Assembly (NCBI GenBank): GCA_024036415.1
Contig: JAMWET010001661.1
Span: 62,001-126,000, forward strand
DNA length: 64,000 nucleotides
Direction: 5' to 3'
Source: Prochilodus magdalenae
Lineage: Eukaryota > Chordata > Actinopteri > Characiformes > Prochilodontidae
In this document: positions 31,740 through 42,769 of the stretch, one piece after another
How the letters are laid out: every line of letters starts with the position of its first letter
How positions within the stretch are numbered: position 1 is the first letter of the stretch
Program-made: the position numbers and the translations under genes
Notes under the pieces: generated by a model
The model's database searches: none
What the model was told of the DNA's origin: nothing
The model's input: only the letters and a program-made list of their open reading frames with translations

Positions 31740-31870
31740 ATAACGGTAGGTGTTTCTAAGTTAAGGTGGCCAGTTAATGGATGTGCAAGTTGGGCATTAT
31801 TAATAATGTGACCAGTACTTGGAAGTACAAGGTAGGTGTTTCTAGTAAAGTGGATTTTACGAATAAAGAA
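31740..31870 (+). repeat. 42-bp minisatellite (copy 2, right part)
   Basis: Two to three units: GTAGGTGTTTCTAAGTTAAG, GTGGCCAGTTAATGGATGTG and GTGACCAGTACTTGGAAGTA. Same unit and orientation as 30655-30870. Confidence 0.7.
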
Positions 31871-31914
31871 GTTTCTTGGAAAAAAGCATCTGCAGAAGAG
31901 CGTTACAGAAAACT

Positions 31915-32075
31915 GGAGCAGTTACTGCCATTGTGCTCTTGAGAAAAGCACTTCAAACCAGACTTGCTTCAGGGTTACTGTCTTCGTAGGTAAGTAATGT
32001 AAGGTGCCCTGGACCAAAAGTGTCGGCCTGAATGTGAATGCGAATGACTGCTGTAATTATGACATGTGGACCTTC
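31915..32075 (+). repeat. SINE body fragment
   Basis: GCCATTGTGCTCTTGAGAAAAG, CACTTCAAACCAG and TTGCTTCAGGGTTACTGTC follow the body of a fish tRNA-SINE (pattern: CATTGTGCCCTTGAGCAAGG, CACTTAACCC, GTTGCTCCAGGG). The Pol III head is not recognisable and the tail is lost. Confidence 0.5.
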
Positions 32076-32079
32076 CTGA

Positions 32080-33055
32080 AACTTATTCAGATGGAGCAGT
32101 GATGGCTCACCTTTTACAATGCTTCTGTTATTTTAGAAAGAATCAAGGTTTATTTTGGGGGGTGGGGGGTCCTTGGAGGAAGAATTATGGAGACATCTTT
32201 CTGCTAAGCTGCTGACCTTTGTTTTGAAACATATAAAGCACTTACCAGGAATATCCAGTGGGGAAGTGGCACTTGCCTGCAGCCATCTCCAGGCTTTTTA
32301 CAATGCGTATCATTCCAAAAGGCTGGCTGTCCTCCGGAGACCACAGCGCGCTCTGTCACGGCAAACAAATAGACCAAAGAGAGAGGGTGTCCTTGAAAGT
32401 CAGCAGACTTTTTGCAACAATTTGATTTAACTCACAGCAACTTTCGTCATCCATCGCTGCATGGTCCTGCGCTCTGTGTTTTTCTTGGTGGTGCTATATG
32501 TTTTTTCAAAATTAGGGTTCCTGGATGGTTTCTGGATTGAATGTACAATGCTAGATGTTAAATTTGAATGCTTTAGGCGGGTTAGATTTAAAACTGCTTT
32601 TAAAGAAGCTGCCATGAGAAACTTTGTTTTGCAAAGATTCAGACTGATACTAGAGTCATCACATAAAAAAGCAGACACATTTGTGGCCCCATATCTAACA
32701 GTTGAGAAGTAACTTTAATTTCAAAATTCATAAACCTTGCAACTACTAGACATGTCCGTCGCCCACAAAAAAGAAAGAACTCACTAATGCGAAACGGCAT
32801 CTGCTACAGTTTTTATCAATTCTAAGTTTTATTTGAAAGGCATAATGAAGTGTTATATAATACCTTTTACAAGGATCACAGCGATGTCTTAATAAATAGC
32901 TTTTTATCCCAACCAGTAATAGTTCCCAGCGAGATCCTTAGCCAAAATGAATTGACTATAAAGCAATAACACAAGACCCTGAGTTGATGAGTTGAGCTAC
33001 CTACACTAAGGAAGCCAACCAGAGGATGTTTTTAATGAAATATCCCAGGAAACTC
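32080..33055. other. Unassigned DNA between two L1 fragments
   Basis: No recognised gene. A frame at 32461-32712 lacks any domain. If the L1 pieces on both sides are one copy, part of this could be decayed L1 or later insertions. Confidence 0.3.
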
Positions 33056-33059
33056 ACTA

Positions 33060-33475
33060 AGCAATGGAACAAAGCAAGGTACTTAAAGTAGGATAAAAAA
33101 ATGCATCAAATATACAGCATATTATCAAGAATAGATGATTTGTTTGGGTAGGAGGTGAGATTAAATTAGAGAGGGCTGTAGATCCGATAAATAGAAAGTT
33201 ATTATGCCAAGAAAAGGTGTGAAGACCTAAAAATATATGTACTTTTTTTCCAAATATTTGCTGTCTATGATGATGTCTCAAAGCGGACAGAATGGATCTT
33301 TGCTTATAAACTACAACCGGTATATTGTGAATTCTAAATCTAAATGGCAACAACCAAAAAATACATCTTAAAGTTTTAAAAATCAAGACCCCTTGTGAAG
33401 ATTTAGATGTCAGTTGTATCCTTGGATGTTTATTTTTCCATATTAAGGCATGACAGCACAAATAGCTCAAAGAAC
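33060..33475 (-). pseudogene. L1-type LINE ORF2 fragment, upstream piece
   Basis: The minus strand gives 'LIWKNKHPRIQLTSKS' and 'IFKTLRCIFWLLPFRF', resembling the FIWxxKxPRIxxxxL...GLxxPNLxxYYWAxQ region at the end of the L1 reverse transcriptase thumb. In L1 order this precedes the piece at 31030-31735, which lies downstream on the same strand. Both may come from one copy broken by about 1.3 kb of other sequence. Resemblance is weaker here. Confidence 0.5.
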
Positions 33476-33639
33476 CAATTTGGCACCGAGTCTTTTGTGG
33501 TGCAGTTTTTGTTTTTGAACTTGGAGGAAAGCTTCAGTAATCAAGTGTATTAAGCTCAATATACACCATAAGGACAAAACAAAAAAAAAAAAAGACCACA
33601 AAGAGTAAACAATAGCTCTGAGCAATGTTCAAACAGCCA

Positions 33640-34340
33640 TTATTTTACATATAAGGACAAAGGGACACTAATTAAAAGTCATTAATCATTTCCACCAAAC
33701 ATTATCAACCAGGGCATTGGTTGCTGCGGGCGACATGCACTTAGCCCTGCTAAATAAGCTAACTGCAACGTAATCCAAAAAAGCAAAGGATACATCTGCT
33801 CAAACATCCAGCAGCATTCCTGCGGCTGAACGTATTGCAGACCAGGGTCTTACCTTAACTCTATCTCATCATCTTCCATCACGCCCTCTTCTTCACGTCT
33901 CTATTATGCGAGTGTTCAATCCCTTATTAGCATCATGCGGTGATAACCTCCATTGTCATGGTTCAAAAGCTGTTCTTGCAATTCAGCTGTTTCCCTGTAA
34001 TCACTTCAGCTAATGCAGAACAAGCATCGAATCTGATAATTATCTTATTCAGCCTGCATGTCTTTTATGCCCTGGAAATATAATATGATATTGAAAAGTC
34101 CTACAGCGTATTCATTGTAATGCATTTGTCCCACCATGCCAGGAGGATGAAGGAGGGGTCCTGTGATCACCCCTTTTGCCCTTGTGTGGAAAAGCCATGT
34201 ACATTAGCTTATCAGCGCTGTCTGATTATCAGTGACAGTGATCCAGATTTTAAATGTGCATGGGAGCTTTGCATTATTCATGTCATTTTCATGGCAGTAT
34301 GCAATCCTCGTCCGAGCCGTTAACTAAGTATGTATGTTGT
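33640..34340. other. Candidate conserved non-coding block
   Basis: Non-repetitive with dense homeodomain-like words (AATTAAAAGTCATTAATCAT near 33670; GAATCTGATAATTATC near 34029), retained CpGs, and GCAAAGGATACATC. No domain in the frames present. Texture only. Confidence 0.4.
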
Positions 34341-34839
34341 CCGCAGCTTGGTGGATTACTACCGCAGACTTTGCCTGTGTGCAAGACGGCCAGAGGTCGT
34401 CGTCTGAAGGCTTGCTTTGTTAGCTGCACTGCATTATGCATTTTAAAGCACTGTATTTTAATGGGCTCTGGGGAACTCTCATCATCCCAACGAATTCTGT
34501 AGCAGCTCTTATGGTGTGTTGCTAACCTTTCACATAAACTTCAATAGGGAAGATGATCCGAATCCTCATTTTATGTTTGTTTTTCTTCTACTTTTATTTC
34601 TTAGAATGAATTGTGGAAGGTTGTATCAGTGCATTTTCTTTCGACTGTTGAAGAGCTAAGCTAAGGTGCACCATGTACTGAAAACCCCAAAAGGCCCTGT
34701 AATCAGCCACAAAAGCAGGTGGTGAAATGCTGAGCTATTAGAACTTGCTCAGACTTGTTCCTGCTGCTGTAATAATCATTAAAAACGGGCAGTGCTGTTT
34801 TCCCTATGTTGGTAATCTACATTTCTGTCACTTCTGAAC
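34341..34839. other. Intergenic DNA
   Basis: Nothing recognised on either strand. Confidence 0.4.
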
Positions 34840-35160
34840 TCGCCTTCCTGATGTGCACCCCATTACGAATGCAGACGTCTTTCGACGCAGGAGCTTTACT
34901 TCAAGTCGGGCTAAAGTGAAGACACAGATACCTCCAGCTAGAACAAGGATTTATTACTTCCAGCAGCATTTGCATAATTGTATGCATCTCATGCCGTGTG
35001 GGTACACACTGCCTGCATGGATGATCAGTTCTTATCTTAAAACCACACCAAAAAAGATAAAGGAAAAGGAGGGGGACAGGACACACTTAGAAAAGAAGCA
35101 ATCGCAATTCCCGCTGTACGCGTCAAATTATTCACATTTTTTTCGACACAATGTTTAAAA
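34840..35160. other. Candidate conserved non-coding block
   Basis: Retained CpGs (GACGTCTTTCGACGCAGG near 34874) and CAGCATTTGCATAATTGTAT near 34963-34982, an octamer-like site. It is not repetitive, and the frames lack a domain. Confidence 0.35.
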
Positions 35161-35169
35161 ACTGTTACA

Positions 35170-35825
35170 GTTAGAGCTCAGCGCTTTTGTTAATCACACT
35201 GTTCTGTTGATGCTGGCTAAGGTGGGCTTATAATATGTGATGAGATGTTTGATGAACATGCTTTCAAAGATTGTTTGTTTTTTCAGCTAAAAAATCCATT
35301 AAATTTTTTGTTACCTCATATTGCCTCATTATTATAATTTCAGGGTTCATATTGTTTACAAGACCCTTTACATGAAAATAAATATAAATAAATAAATAAA
35401 AATGTTTCATTATGAAAATATAAATTATAATGTTTCTGTGATGTCATCACAACCAAAACATTTGCATATATCCATCTATTCAGCTGGACTGCCTTTTGAA
35501 CAAAGTAACCGGAACAGAGATTATTTATGCAGCATATTACTGTGAATCTTAGTTTTCCAGCTACTGTCTGGATATTTCATGATGAATAAGCCAGAAATGC
35601 TCTAGAAATTTCTTGAAATTACATAAACGTAAACTTTAAAAGTTAAGGATATTTCCGTCCTCTTCCATAGTTTCTGTTTCTGAGTTCTTTGAACAGCAGT
35701 AAATAGTTTTGTTGTTCTATTGGATAAAGAGAGATATATACAGTATATAATATTTATTATTAAATAAAAATGTATAAAATCATATAAAATGATTGATTTA
35801 GGTATGTAAACAGGTCATAAGTTTT
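35170..35825. other. AT-rich intergenic DNA
   Basis: No gene or repeat family. A short (AAAT)n run at 35379-35402. Confidence 0.45.
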
Positions 35826-35830
35826 GTCAA

Positions 35831-36768
35831 GCCAAGTCAAATATATTTATATAGCGCTTTTAACAACAGATGTTGTCACAAGGCAGCTTTACAGAAATTC
35901 TGGGTCCATGCCCCCAGTGAAAGCCAGAGGCAAAAGTGAAAGGAAAAAAATCTTTCAGAGCAAAATGACAAAACCTTGAGAGGAGCCAAAGGGAGAATCC
36001 ATCCTCCTCAGGTTGACCCCGGATAGCAACAATGATGGTGTTAGCAGTTAGCAGAGAAACTAATTACCAAAGGCTCAACTGAATGGGTAAGTTTTAAGCC
36101 TAGACTTGAAGATTGGGGCTGTGTCTGAGTCCCGAACACTGAGGTTATTCTAAAGCTGCGGGGCTTTGTACATAAGACTCTGCTCTCTGATCTTACTTTA
36201 TTAATTCTAGGTATTAATAGTGAGCCGTCACCCTTATAATCTGAGTTTACGTGTCGGTTCATAGTACTAGATAAGTTCACGGAGGAGCGAGACGGTTTAG
36301 AGCTATACATGTCAGAAGAAGAATTTTTTAGTCAATGCAGCATTTAACTGGTCACTGGTGTAAGGTAGATAAGACTGGGCTAATATGATCAAATTTCCTA
36401 GTTCTCGTAAAGACTCTCATAAGGACTCTGACTGCAGCGTTCTGGACTTCCTCATTAAGAGGAAGTTACTTGCCATCCAGTCTTTCAATATATTCTACAC
36501 AATCACCCATCGTATTAAGTTGCAATGCATCATCTGGTTTGGCTGAAATATATAGTTGTGTCATCTGCATAGCAGTGTAAATGTATGTCTGTAAATGTTG
36601 TCTAATAATGGTACCTAGTGGTAGCATATATAAGGTAAATAATATAGGTCCTAAGACAGATAGAGACAGATAGAGCCTTGAGGAACACCATACTTGTGTG
36701 TGAACAGATGGTTTAGCATTTAGATGTACGAACTAATAGCGATCATGCTATGAAAGTTTACCCTAGCA
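35831..36768 (-). mobile_element. L2-type LINE, 3' part with RT motif
   Basis: On the minus strand, in order: 'SVLGPILFTLYMLPLGTI' (36606-36659), 'LHCYADDTTIYFS' with the YADD catalytic motif of reverse transcriptase (36543-36581), the C-terminal 'NNLSVRDSDTAPIFKSRLKT' (36080-36160) and a 3' untranslated tail ending in AAAGCGCTATATAAAT near 35843-35860. This tail is shared by fish L2-like LINEs. The endonuclease and the first half of the reverse transcriptase are missing, as in typical 5'-truncated insertions. Frameshifts are present. The call to the L2/Maui group is from motif style; a related non-LTR clade is possible. Confidence 0.8.
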
Positions 36769-36795
36769 TAAAAAACTAAATAAATGCATACAAGG

Positions 36796-37085
36796 AGCAG
36801 CATGGTATTGAGGTGGATAGTGCGTGTCCTCTGGGTGTCCTCTGGGTGCTCCAGTTTCCTTCCACAGTCCAAACAATGAACAGCCAGGTAAATTGAAGAT
36901 GCAAAATTGGCTCTAGGTGTGAGTGTGCGTGTGTATGAAGGTGTGTGTGTGTGTCTGCCCTGCTAGACTGGTGTCCTGTCCAAGGTGTTTCCTGTCTTCC
37001 ATCCAGTGAGTGCTGGGATAGACACCAGCATCCTCCAACCACCCAGAAAGAGAAACAGCTCAGAAGATGAATAAATGAATACAGA
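36796..37085 (+). repeat. Core-type SINE copy
   Basis: CTCTGGGTGCTCCAGTTTCC, TTCCACAGTCCAAACAATG, AATTGAAGATGCAAAATTGG, a GTGTGTG run, AGACTGGTGTCCTGTCC, GTGTTTCCTGTCTTCC and TGAGTGCTGGGATAGACACC follow in the order of a widespread fish core SINE or LINE tail. It ends in AGATGAATAAATGAATAC. The tRNA-like head is weak (GGAGCAGCATGG near 36794). Confidence 0.7.
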
Positions 37086-37291
37086 GAAGTGTAAGATATA
37101 CATACACACATGTACAGGAGTTGGTTCAGTAAGCGATTGTTGGGTGGAGCATTACCCCTACAAATGAAATATTAGGATTAGCAGTGTGTTTATTAGAGTA
37201 ATAAAAGTGTGCTTTTCTTCATATAACAGCTGTTATTCTTTGCAAACTCTAATTATATCCAAAACTGTTATAAAGAGATAATTGTAACAAA

Positions 37292-37293
<2 letters not shown>

Positions 37294-37340
<47 letters not shown>
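37294..37340 (+). repeat. (CT)n microsatellite
   Basis: About 23 perfect TC units, followed by a further pyrimidine-rich tail to 37362. Confidence 0.95.
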
Positions 37341-37347
<7 letters not shown>

Positions 37348-37362
37348 CTTTTCTTTCTTTTC

Positions 37363-38600
37363 AAGTAATAAAATTAAATGCAGCATTTTCTTTAAAAAAA
37401 TGCAGAATTATTATACAGCTAAAGCAATTTGAAAATAGCTGCTAGGGTTTTCTGATTGTCAGTGACAGTGATCCAAAATATCACATTGTGGTTTTCTGTC
37501 TGCACTCTCAGGCTCACAGTGTCTTTCTGCTCAGCTGTTTTAAGGTCACATGCTGAGTCTGTTGGCGAGTGTCTGTGGGTCAGAGAGTGCCGAAAAATGC
37601 CAGCATCCCAAATAGCATCAGAGAGAGCAGCAGAGAGCAGAAAGGGCAGAAATGACACATAATAGTGGAGGGAAGGGGGCAGACAGATGCTGTAAAAAAA
37701 AAAGCAGAAGCGTAAACAAAAGTACCTGCTTTTAAAACATAAGCAGCAGGACGTAGTCACCACGTCCAGTTCCGAAACCTCCCAAAAGCTCAAACAGAGC
37801 TGCTGTTTAATGTACAGTCATCAAATTCTCATCTCCATACTCAAAAACCTTCTATGTCTTTTTTCTCTTCCTTTCTCTTTGATTCTCTTCTTCCATTTTA
37901 CTTTTTTGTAGCTTACCCCTGTCTTTCTTTTTTTTTCTCTTTCTAACATATTTCTTCTAAATTTCACTCCGTCTACCTGCGCTCTCTCTCTCTCCCTCTC
38001 TATCTCTCTCACTCACTCACTCACTCACTCACTTACTCACTCACTCACTCTCTCCACTCCATTCAAACCTTTCAACCCCCACCTCTCTCGCCCATGTGGG
38101 TTTCTCCACAGTCAGAGGGAAAACAAACCCAGCAGTGCATCTTCAGCCGGATCTTCAGAAGTCAGCCGGTTTAATAATTCCTGAGAAATAAAAAGGGCAG
38201 GAAGCCTTTGTGAAGTGATCTCACCCAGAACACACCCCCGGTGGTCTCCAGCCAAATGCTGCTATACAGCCTTATTCTTCCCTCAGCCTGTGACAGTCTG
38301 CTGCGTCCACCCTGTCGAGATCCTCTACAGATAGAAGCTGGAGATTCTGAGGCTGTACAGGGACAAAACCAGAAGTAAAACTGAATAGACTCTATGATGG
38401 ATATCCACCAACAGATATCCACCATACTGAGATTTACTACTGTAATAACAAAACCTAATTTCTTCGAAAAGGTAGGCGGGTCCTACCTCTCATACAGTGA
38501 TGCTAGAAAGTTTGTGAAGTTCTACATATAATTAAATCTTCATTTAATGCATAATAATCAATTAAAAACATTGAATGCCTTTGTGGTGGACATTTATGGT
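37363..38600. other. Pyrimidine-rich intergenic DNA
   Basis: Bases 37840-38060 are strongly CT-rich and include (CT)n at 37981-38008. The frame on the opposite strand there ('EIERERERAQ') is just this repeat. No gene recognised. Confidence 0.45.
38009..38050 (+). repeat. (CACT)n microsatellite
   Basis: About ten CTCA units with one interruption (CTTA). Confidence 0.92.
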
Positions 38601-38815
38601 GGCTGGTGTAGCTCAGCGGATAACACCACCATCTGCCAAGGAGTCATTACCACATGTGGTTGAATGGGGTTCGAATCCTGGTCTGGGTGACTATACACCA
38701 GTAAGAGTCCCTGGGCAAGACTCCTAACACCACTTTGGCCTACCTGTAATATGAATAACCTTGTAAATCACTCTGGATAAGAGCGTTAGCTAAATGCAAT
38801 AAATGTAAATATAAA
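38601..38815 (+). repeat. tRNA-derived SINE, well preserved
   Basis: Perfect A box TAGCTCAGCGG (38609-38619) and perfect B box GGTTCGAATCC (38668-38678), spaced as in a tRNA gene with an enlarged anticodon region. Body: GGGCAAGACTCCTAACACC and CTGTAATATGAATAACC. 3' tail: CTCTGGATAAGAGCGTTAGC then AAATGCAATAAATGTAAAT, the standard end of a fish SINE family. Copies move by borrowing LINE enzymes. The acceptor stem is not conserved, so it is not a tRNA gene. Confidence 0.9.
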
Positions 38816-40179
38816 TTTATGGAACAGCATGAAGAGTTATGTGTAGGTGACAATGAGGGTTCAGGAGATTGAATCAATTGAAAGACAGGTGTGATTGTAC
38901 ATCAAGAGTTGTCTCCATCAAAGTCTGGTCTGAACAAGTATGGTATTTATGGAATGATAGCATTGATTGAGTTTGAAGACAATAAACCAAATATAACATC
39001 TTTCATTTAACTAATATAACACATAACATTGACTTGAAGATAGGGCCAGATATATAGAGAAACCTAAACTGATTGAGCTTTTATATCCCTCATCGTGCAA
39101 AGTAGAAAAATAACCACACAGAGAGGCCAGCTGTCACTTATTTCCACTGTTACCTGACTGAATCAGCAAAAAGGCTAAGCTGGCCTGCCACAGTGGCTGG
39201 TAGCTAAATGTTAATGTCAATCCCTGATTACTATGTTATTCCCCACATGCTCCTTCCTAAAGACTTTATTAAAATCCACTAATGGCTAAAGCTAAGCTGT
39301 CAAGTTATTTAGTCATTCCATTTAGTAATAAAACATTTAGTCCCTGTGAACATTAGAAGTCTGCCAGCACTGCACCTCGAGTGACGTGAAAGAGGTCTAA
39401 AGCAGTTCTAAATATACTCACAGTAATGCCAAAAATGACCAGAAACAAAACTTTGTAAACACTCAGTTGCTTTTTGTGTTGACAGTGCAAAACTTGGTTC
39501 TCATTGATAAGATCAGACCAGTTCTTGTTCACACCACAACTTGATTAGAACCCCTTTCACACCGCTAAGGGTAGTGAGAGGAACTACCAGACCAGAAAGC
39601 ATGGCATGGCATGGCACAGAAGTTAAAAGCATTTACACTCTATATCATCCTGCACATCTGCTGAACCCCTTTTGCAGCAGACAACTGCATTTGTATTGCA
39701 TGTTTCATTGTGAAAATATTGGTTTTAAAAGCACAACAGTGAATTTTTTGCATTCTGTGTTAAATATAAGTCAAATGGACTCTCACATCGTATCGCTGTA
39801 CTATGTCAGCGTTGTTGTCTTGTCACAATCTCACAGGTTTTATCCTTTAGTTTCTTATATATGATTGAATTTGGTAGTCTACTTTAATATGCTGAAGTGC
39901 TGGATGACTGTGGTTGTGTATGTATAGTAAGCCTTAAGACTAGGACTGTATTTTTTTGCCGTACTAATCAACCAGACCACAAAACGTATTACAAAAGGTA
40001 TTGTACCATTTTGAGAGGTGGCCTGACACTAGTTCTGTGTCGGTCAGTTCAAGTATAAAAATACCCTACGATTAAATACTTTTGCAGCTAGGCTAGCCTA
40101 GAGCAAATGAATAATTGACCTAGATATCTTAGCTAAGTTGCTAAACTATACTATATGTATCTGGGATGTTGTACATATA
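38816..40179. other. Intergenic DNA
   Basis: No repeat family, exon or RNA gene recognised. Confidence 0.4.
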
Positions 40180-40427
40180 TCGTCGCTGTCCAAAGAAAAA
40201 CAAGTATCTCCAAAATGGCATCTTTACAGGAAAGGCCAAAAACCTCATATAGTTTGAATTGAATCAATAAAACCAGACATCTTTCCAAGAGGTTCTGACC
40301 CATTTCTGTTGGTCCATTCATTATAAAACGTTCACACATTGTAAACAGCAGCTGCTGTGTTCAAATGATGCACGAAAGTGAAAATCAACAAAAATGGAGA
40401 TACATGTTTTTCATTGGACAGCGACGA
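40180..40427. mobile_element. Intact MITE with TA target site
   Basis: 248 bp. Left end TCGTCGCTGTCCAAAGAAAA, right end reverse complement TTGGACAGCGACGA, flanked by TA at 40178-40179 and 40428-40429. Inverted repeats run about 40 bp (also GTATCTCC). It has no coding capacity, so it must have used a transposase supplied in trans; the TA site suggests a Tc1/mariner source. Relatives: the interrupted copy at 26972-30628 and an older one near 56553-56712. Confidence 0.85.
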
Positions 40428-40429
40428 TA

Positions 40430-41741
40430 TCAATTTCTTTAACAACAAATGATCAGTTAGAGAATAAATTGTCACAAAAGACAAAACAAAATGTTTTTTG
40501 ATTTGCATAGGAATAGTCCCTGTGGTTAGGGAGCCCTCTTGTTGATAGCTTCAAGCCAATTATGACATCTTGTAATGCCAGGTTTAGGCTACACCATATG
40601 TTTGTCATTCACAATGTTCACTATGTCCGATTAGGCACTCATAGTGCCATGAATTCTTCATGTGTCTCGGTCATATGCCTGGAAAAACTAGCTGCTCCCC
40701 ATGCTCACATTTGGGCATAACTTGAAATTTGATGGTTACATCAAAATCGTGTCTAAATCTGTCTGGTCTCGGCATTAAACCTTAAGTCAGCTTTTTGGCA
40801 GTAGTTTAAAGCTAATAAAGAAAAGTGCACAATGCAAATCAATGGAGAGCGCAAAGTTGCCGTGGCCAAAATGCAATTTATGGCTTCTGTACTATGTCTT
40901 TGGAGTTTGTACCTCACCCTTACCCAGTTAATATCTAGAACTTGAAGGACCTTTTGTTTGAACATTATCGTCATAGAGATAGAAACAGACACAGTAGTGT
41001 TTTCGGTAAAATAGTTCTTGCTGAACTGTGTGGCAGCTTCTGGGTGGGAGCAGAAACCCGTTGCGTTTCCATTTCCTGCTGATTTTCAGCTTGGGCTGCT
41101 GGAGAGTAATGAACAGCAGGCCACGGTTCTACTTCACAGTGAGATTTCTGCACAGAAACTCCGGGACACCACAAGGTTCAGGAAAAAAGGTTGAATCCTA
41201 CCTGCAAGGAATGGCCCTGGTGAGGAATATCTGCTTTATCAGTAGCCAATACATCTTTGCATTAGGTGACCTCTTTCGCTGTGTTCCGCATTAACCACCA
41301 TGAACATCCTGCACAGTTCATTCAGTTCTGCCGTAACGAGTGAGCAACAGCGCTTCAATGAAGAATCCGCTGAAACATTCACACTGTGCAGACTCCATAA
41401 TTAGGTCACAGGATGAGAAATCCTTTTCTCCAAATCCATAATGTGGTGCAAAGCAAGCAGCATGTCGACTCCTGTGGTTCTGTTCTCTCACAGGTTTTTC
41501 CCTTGTTACATTCTCTACCTTTTCTATTCATCTATTAATTAAATAATTTTCATATGGGATAACACTTTTTTTTGGCACGCGGTTTGTTGTTGTATATTAT
41601 AAATAATCTGACTGGCACACTTCTATGTCGTGTTGGAATGTAAGACTACTGAAAAAAACAATCACAATTATTGTTTTGTTAATTTAAATTTAGAAATGTA
41701 ACTTTATGGCACACTACATGCATATTTTCTTATTTAATGTG
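40430..41741. other. Intergenic DNA
   Basis: No gene or repeat family recognised. Confidence 0.4.
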
Positions 41742-42586
41742 TTAAAGGTGCCATAGAATCTACACTGTATTTACAATGTGATGATTAAATAAGGTGAGTT
41801 CAGTGCATAAAACTGACATACAGTAAAACTTCAAACACTGTTGTTCTTCCTTTAGCAAATAAAAATACTACATCTACACGGATGGTAAAGGAGGGTAAAA
41901 TGACCGATTCCAAAATCATAAACTGCTATGTAACAGTCCAGACCCATTAATATTTAAACCCCCCAAAAGTATAGTACACACAAGCACAGTGGAGCAACAG
42001 CAATGAACCTTCCAAAAGAACCAAACCGTGAGCAGGCATGATTGATGTTCATCTTAAAAACAAGGCTGAAGTTGGCTTCATATTTACCAGATTCCTAATA
42101 CAATGTTTAGTACCGTCTTAAATGCTAGAGCTTTTATAGGCACCAAAGAGACTGAAGAAAATAGCAGCTCCACCTTTATTAGCATCGACCTCCCAACGGT
42201 AACCTGTTATTAGCAGCCCTGCTAATTCTTTCCACTGTTTACTGGCAAATCATCTTAAACTGAAAGTAAGTAACAGTTTTAATTCACTTTGTGTTGACGG
42301 TAAGATTGCAAGTACTGTAGCTAGTATAGATAACGTTAAATTATATGACAATGAGCTTCTTTACACAGAATTTTATTTTATTTTGTTTATTTCAACATGT
42401 TTTCTCATGATATCTGATCATCGCTGTGTCTCACTCAGAGCTAGGATCTTAAAATTATATCAATTTAAAGGGGATTCAAAAGGACATGTCAAACCGCATT
42501 TTTCATCTTGACCATTGTCACATATCTTTGTAGGACACCAGAGAACGATATAAAATACTAAATAAATGTGTTCTATGGAGCCTATA
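41742..42586. mobile_element. Non-autonomous DNA transposon, about 845 bp
   Basis: Left end TTAAAGGTGCCATAGAATCT, right end reverse complement TTATAGGCTCCATAGAACAC; about 17-bp inverted repeats with three or four differences. The subterminal CAGTGCATAAAACTGACATACAG and CTGCTATGTAACAGTCC resemble a family that is abundant in fish and starts with the same AAGGTGCC word. TTAA at the left would fit piggyBac-type insertion, but the right side reads ATAA, so the superfamily stays open. No coding frame. Confidence 0.6.
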
Positions 42587-42769
42587 AAGTCAGTAAATAA
42601 ACAGATACTGAGTAGTTTCATGTAGAAAATCAACAATAGCATAACATTTGTTCAAACTTTTGCATACGACTATCAATATAACATTAACCTTAATCTAAAA
42701 CTTCTAAATCCACAAAATGCCACGCAGCACGCAACATTACACCTCCTGTGGTTGGGCTCTTTCATAATG

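Noticed and set aside
31475..31759. 94-codon plus-strand frame over the L1 fragment
   Set aside because: It is the antisense shadow of the L1 ORF2 piece, whose motifs are on the minus strand.
37821..38012. Glu/Arg-rich frame on the minus strand resembling a charged coiled-coil protein
   Set aside because: The charge comes from the CT/GA-rich simple sequence (REIERERERA); low complexity, no other coding sign.
38601..38690. Possible functional tRNA gene with perfect A and B boxes
   Set aside because: The acceptor stem does not pair and the sequence continues into a SINE body and tail, so it is a tRNA-derived SINE.
42648..42675. CAAACTTTTGCATACGA as the missing right end of the element at 59850
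   Set aside because: The two lie 17 kb apart, the match is short, and no paired structure or target duplication supports one element.
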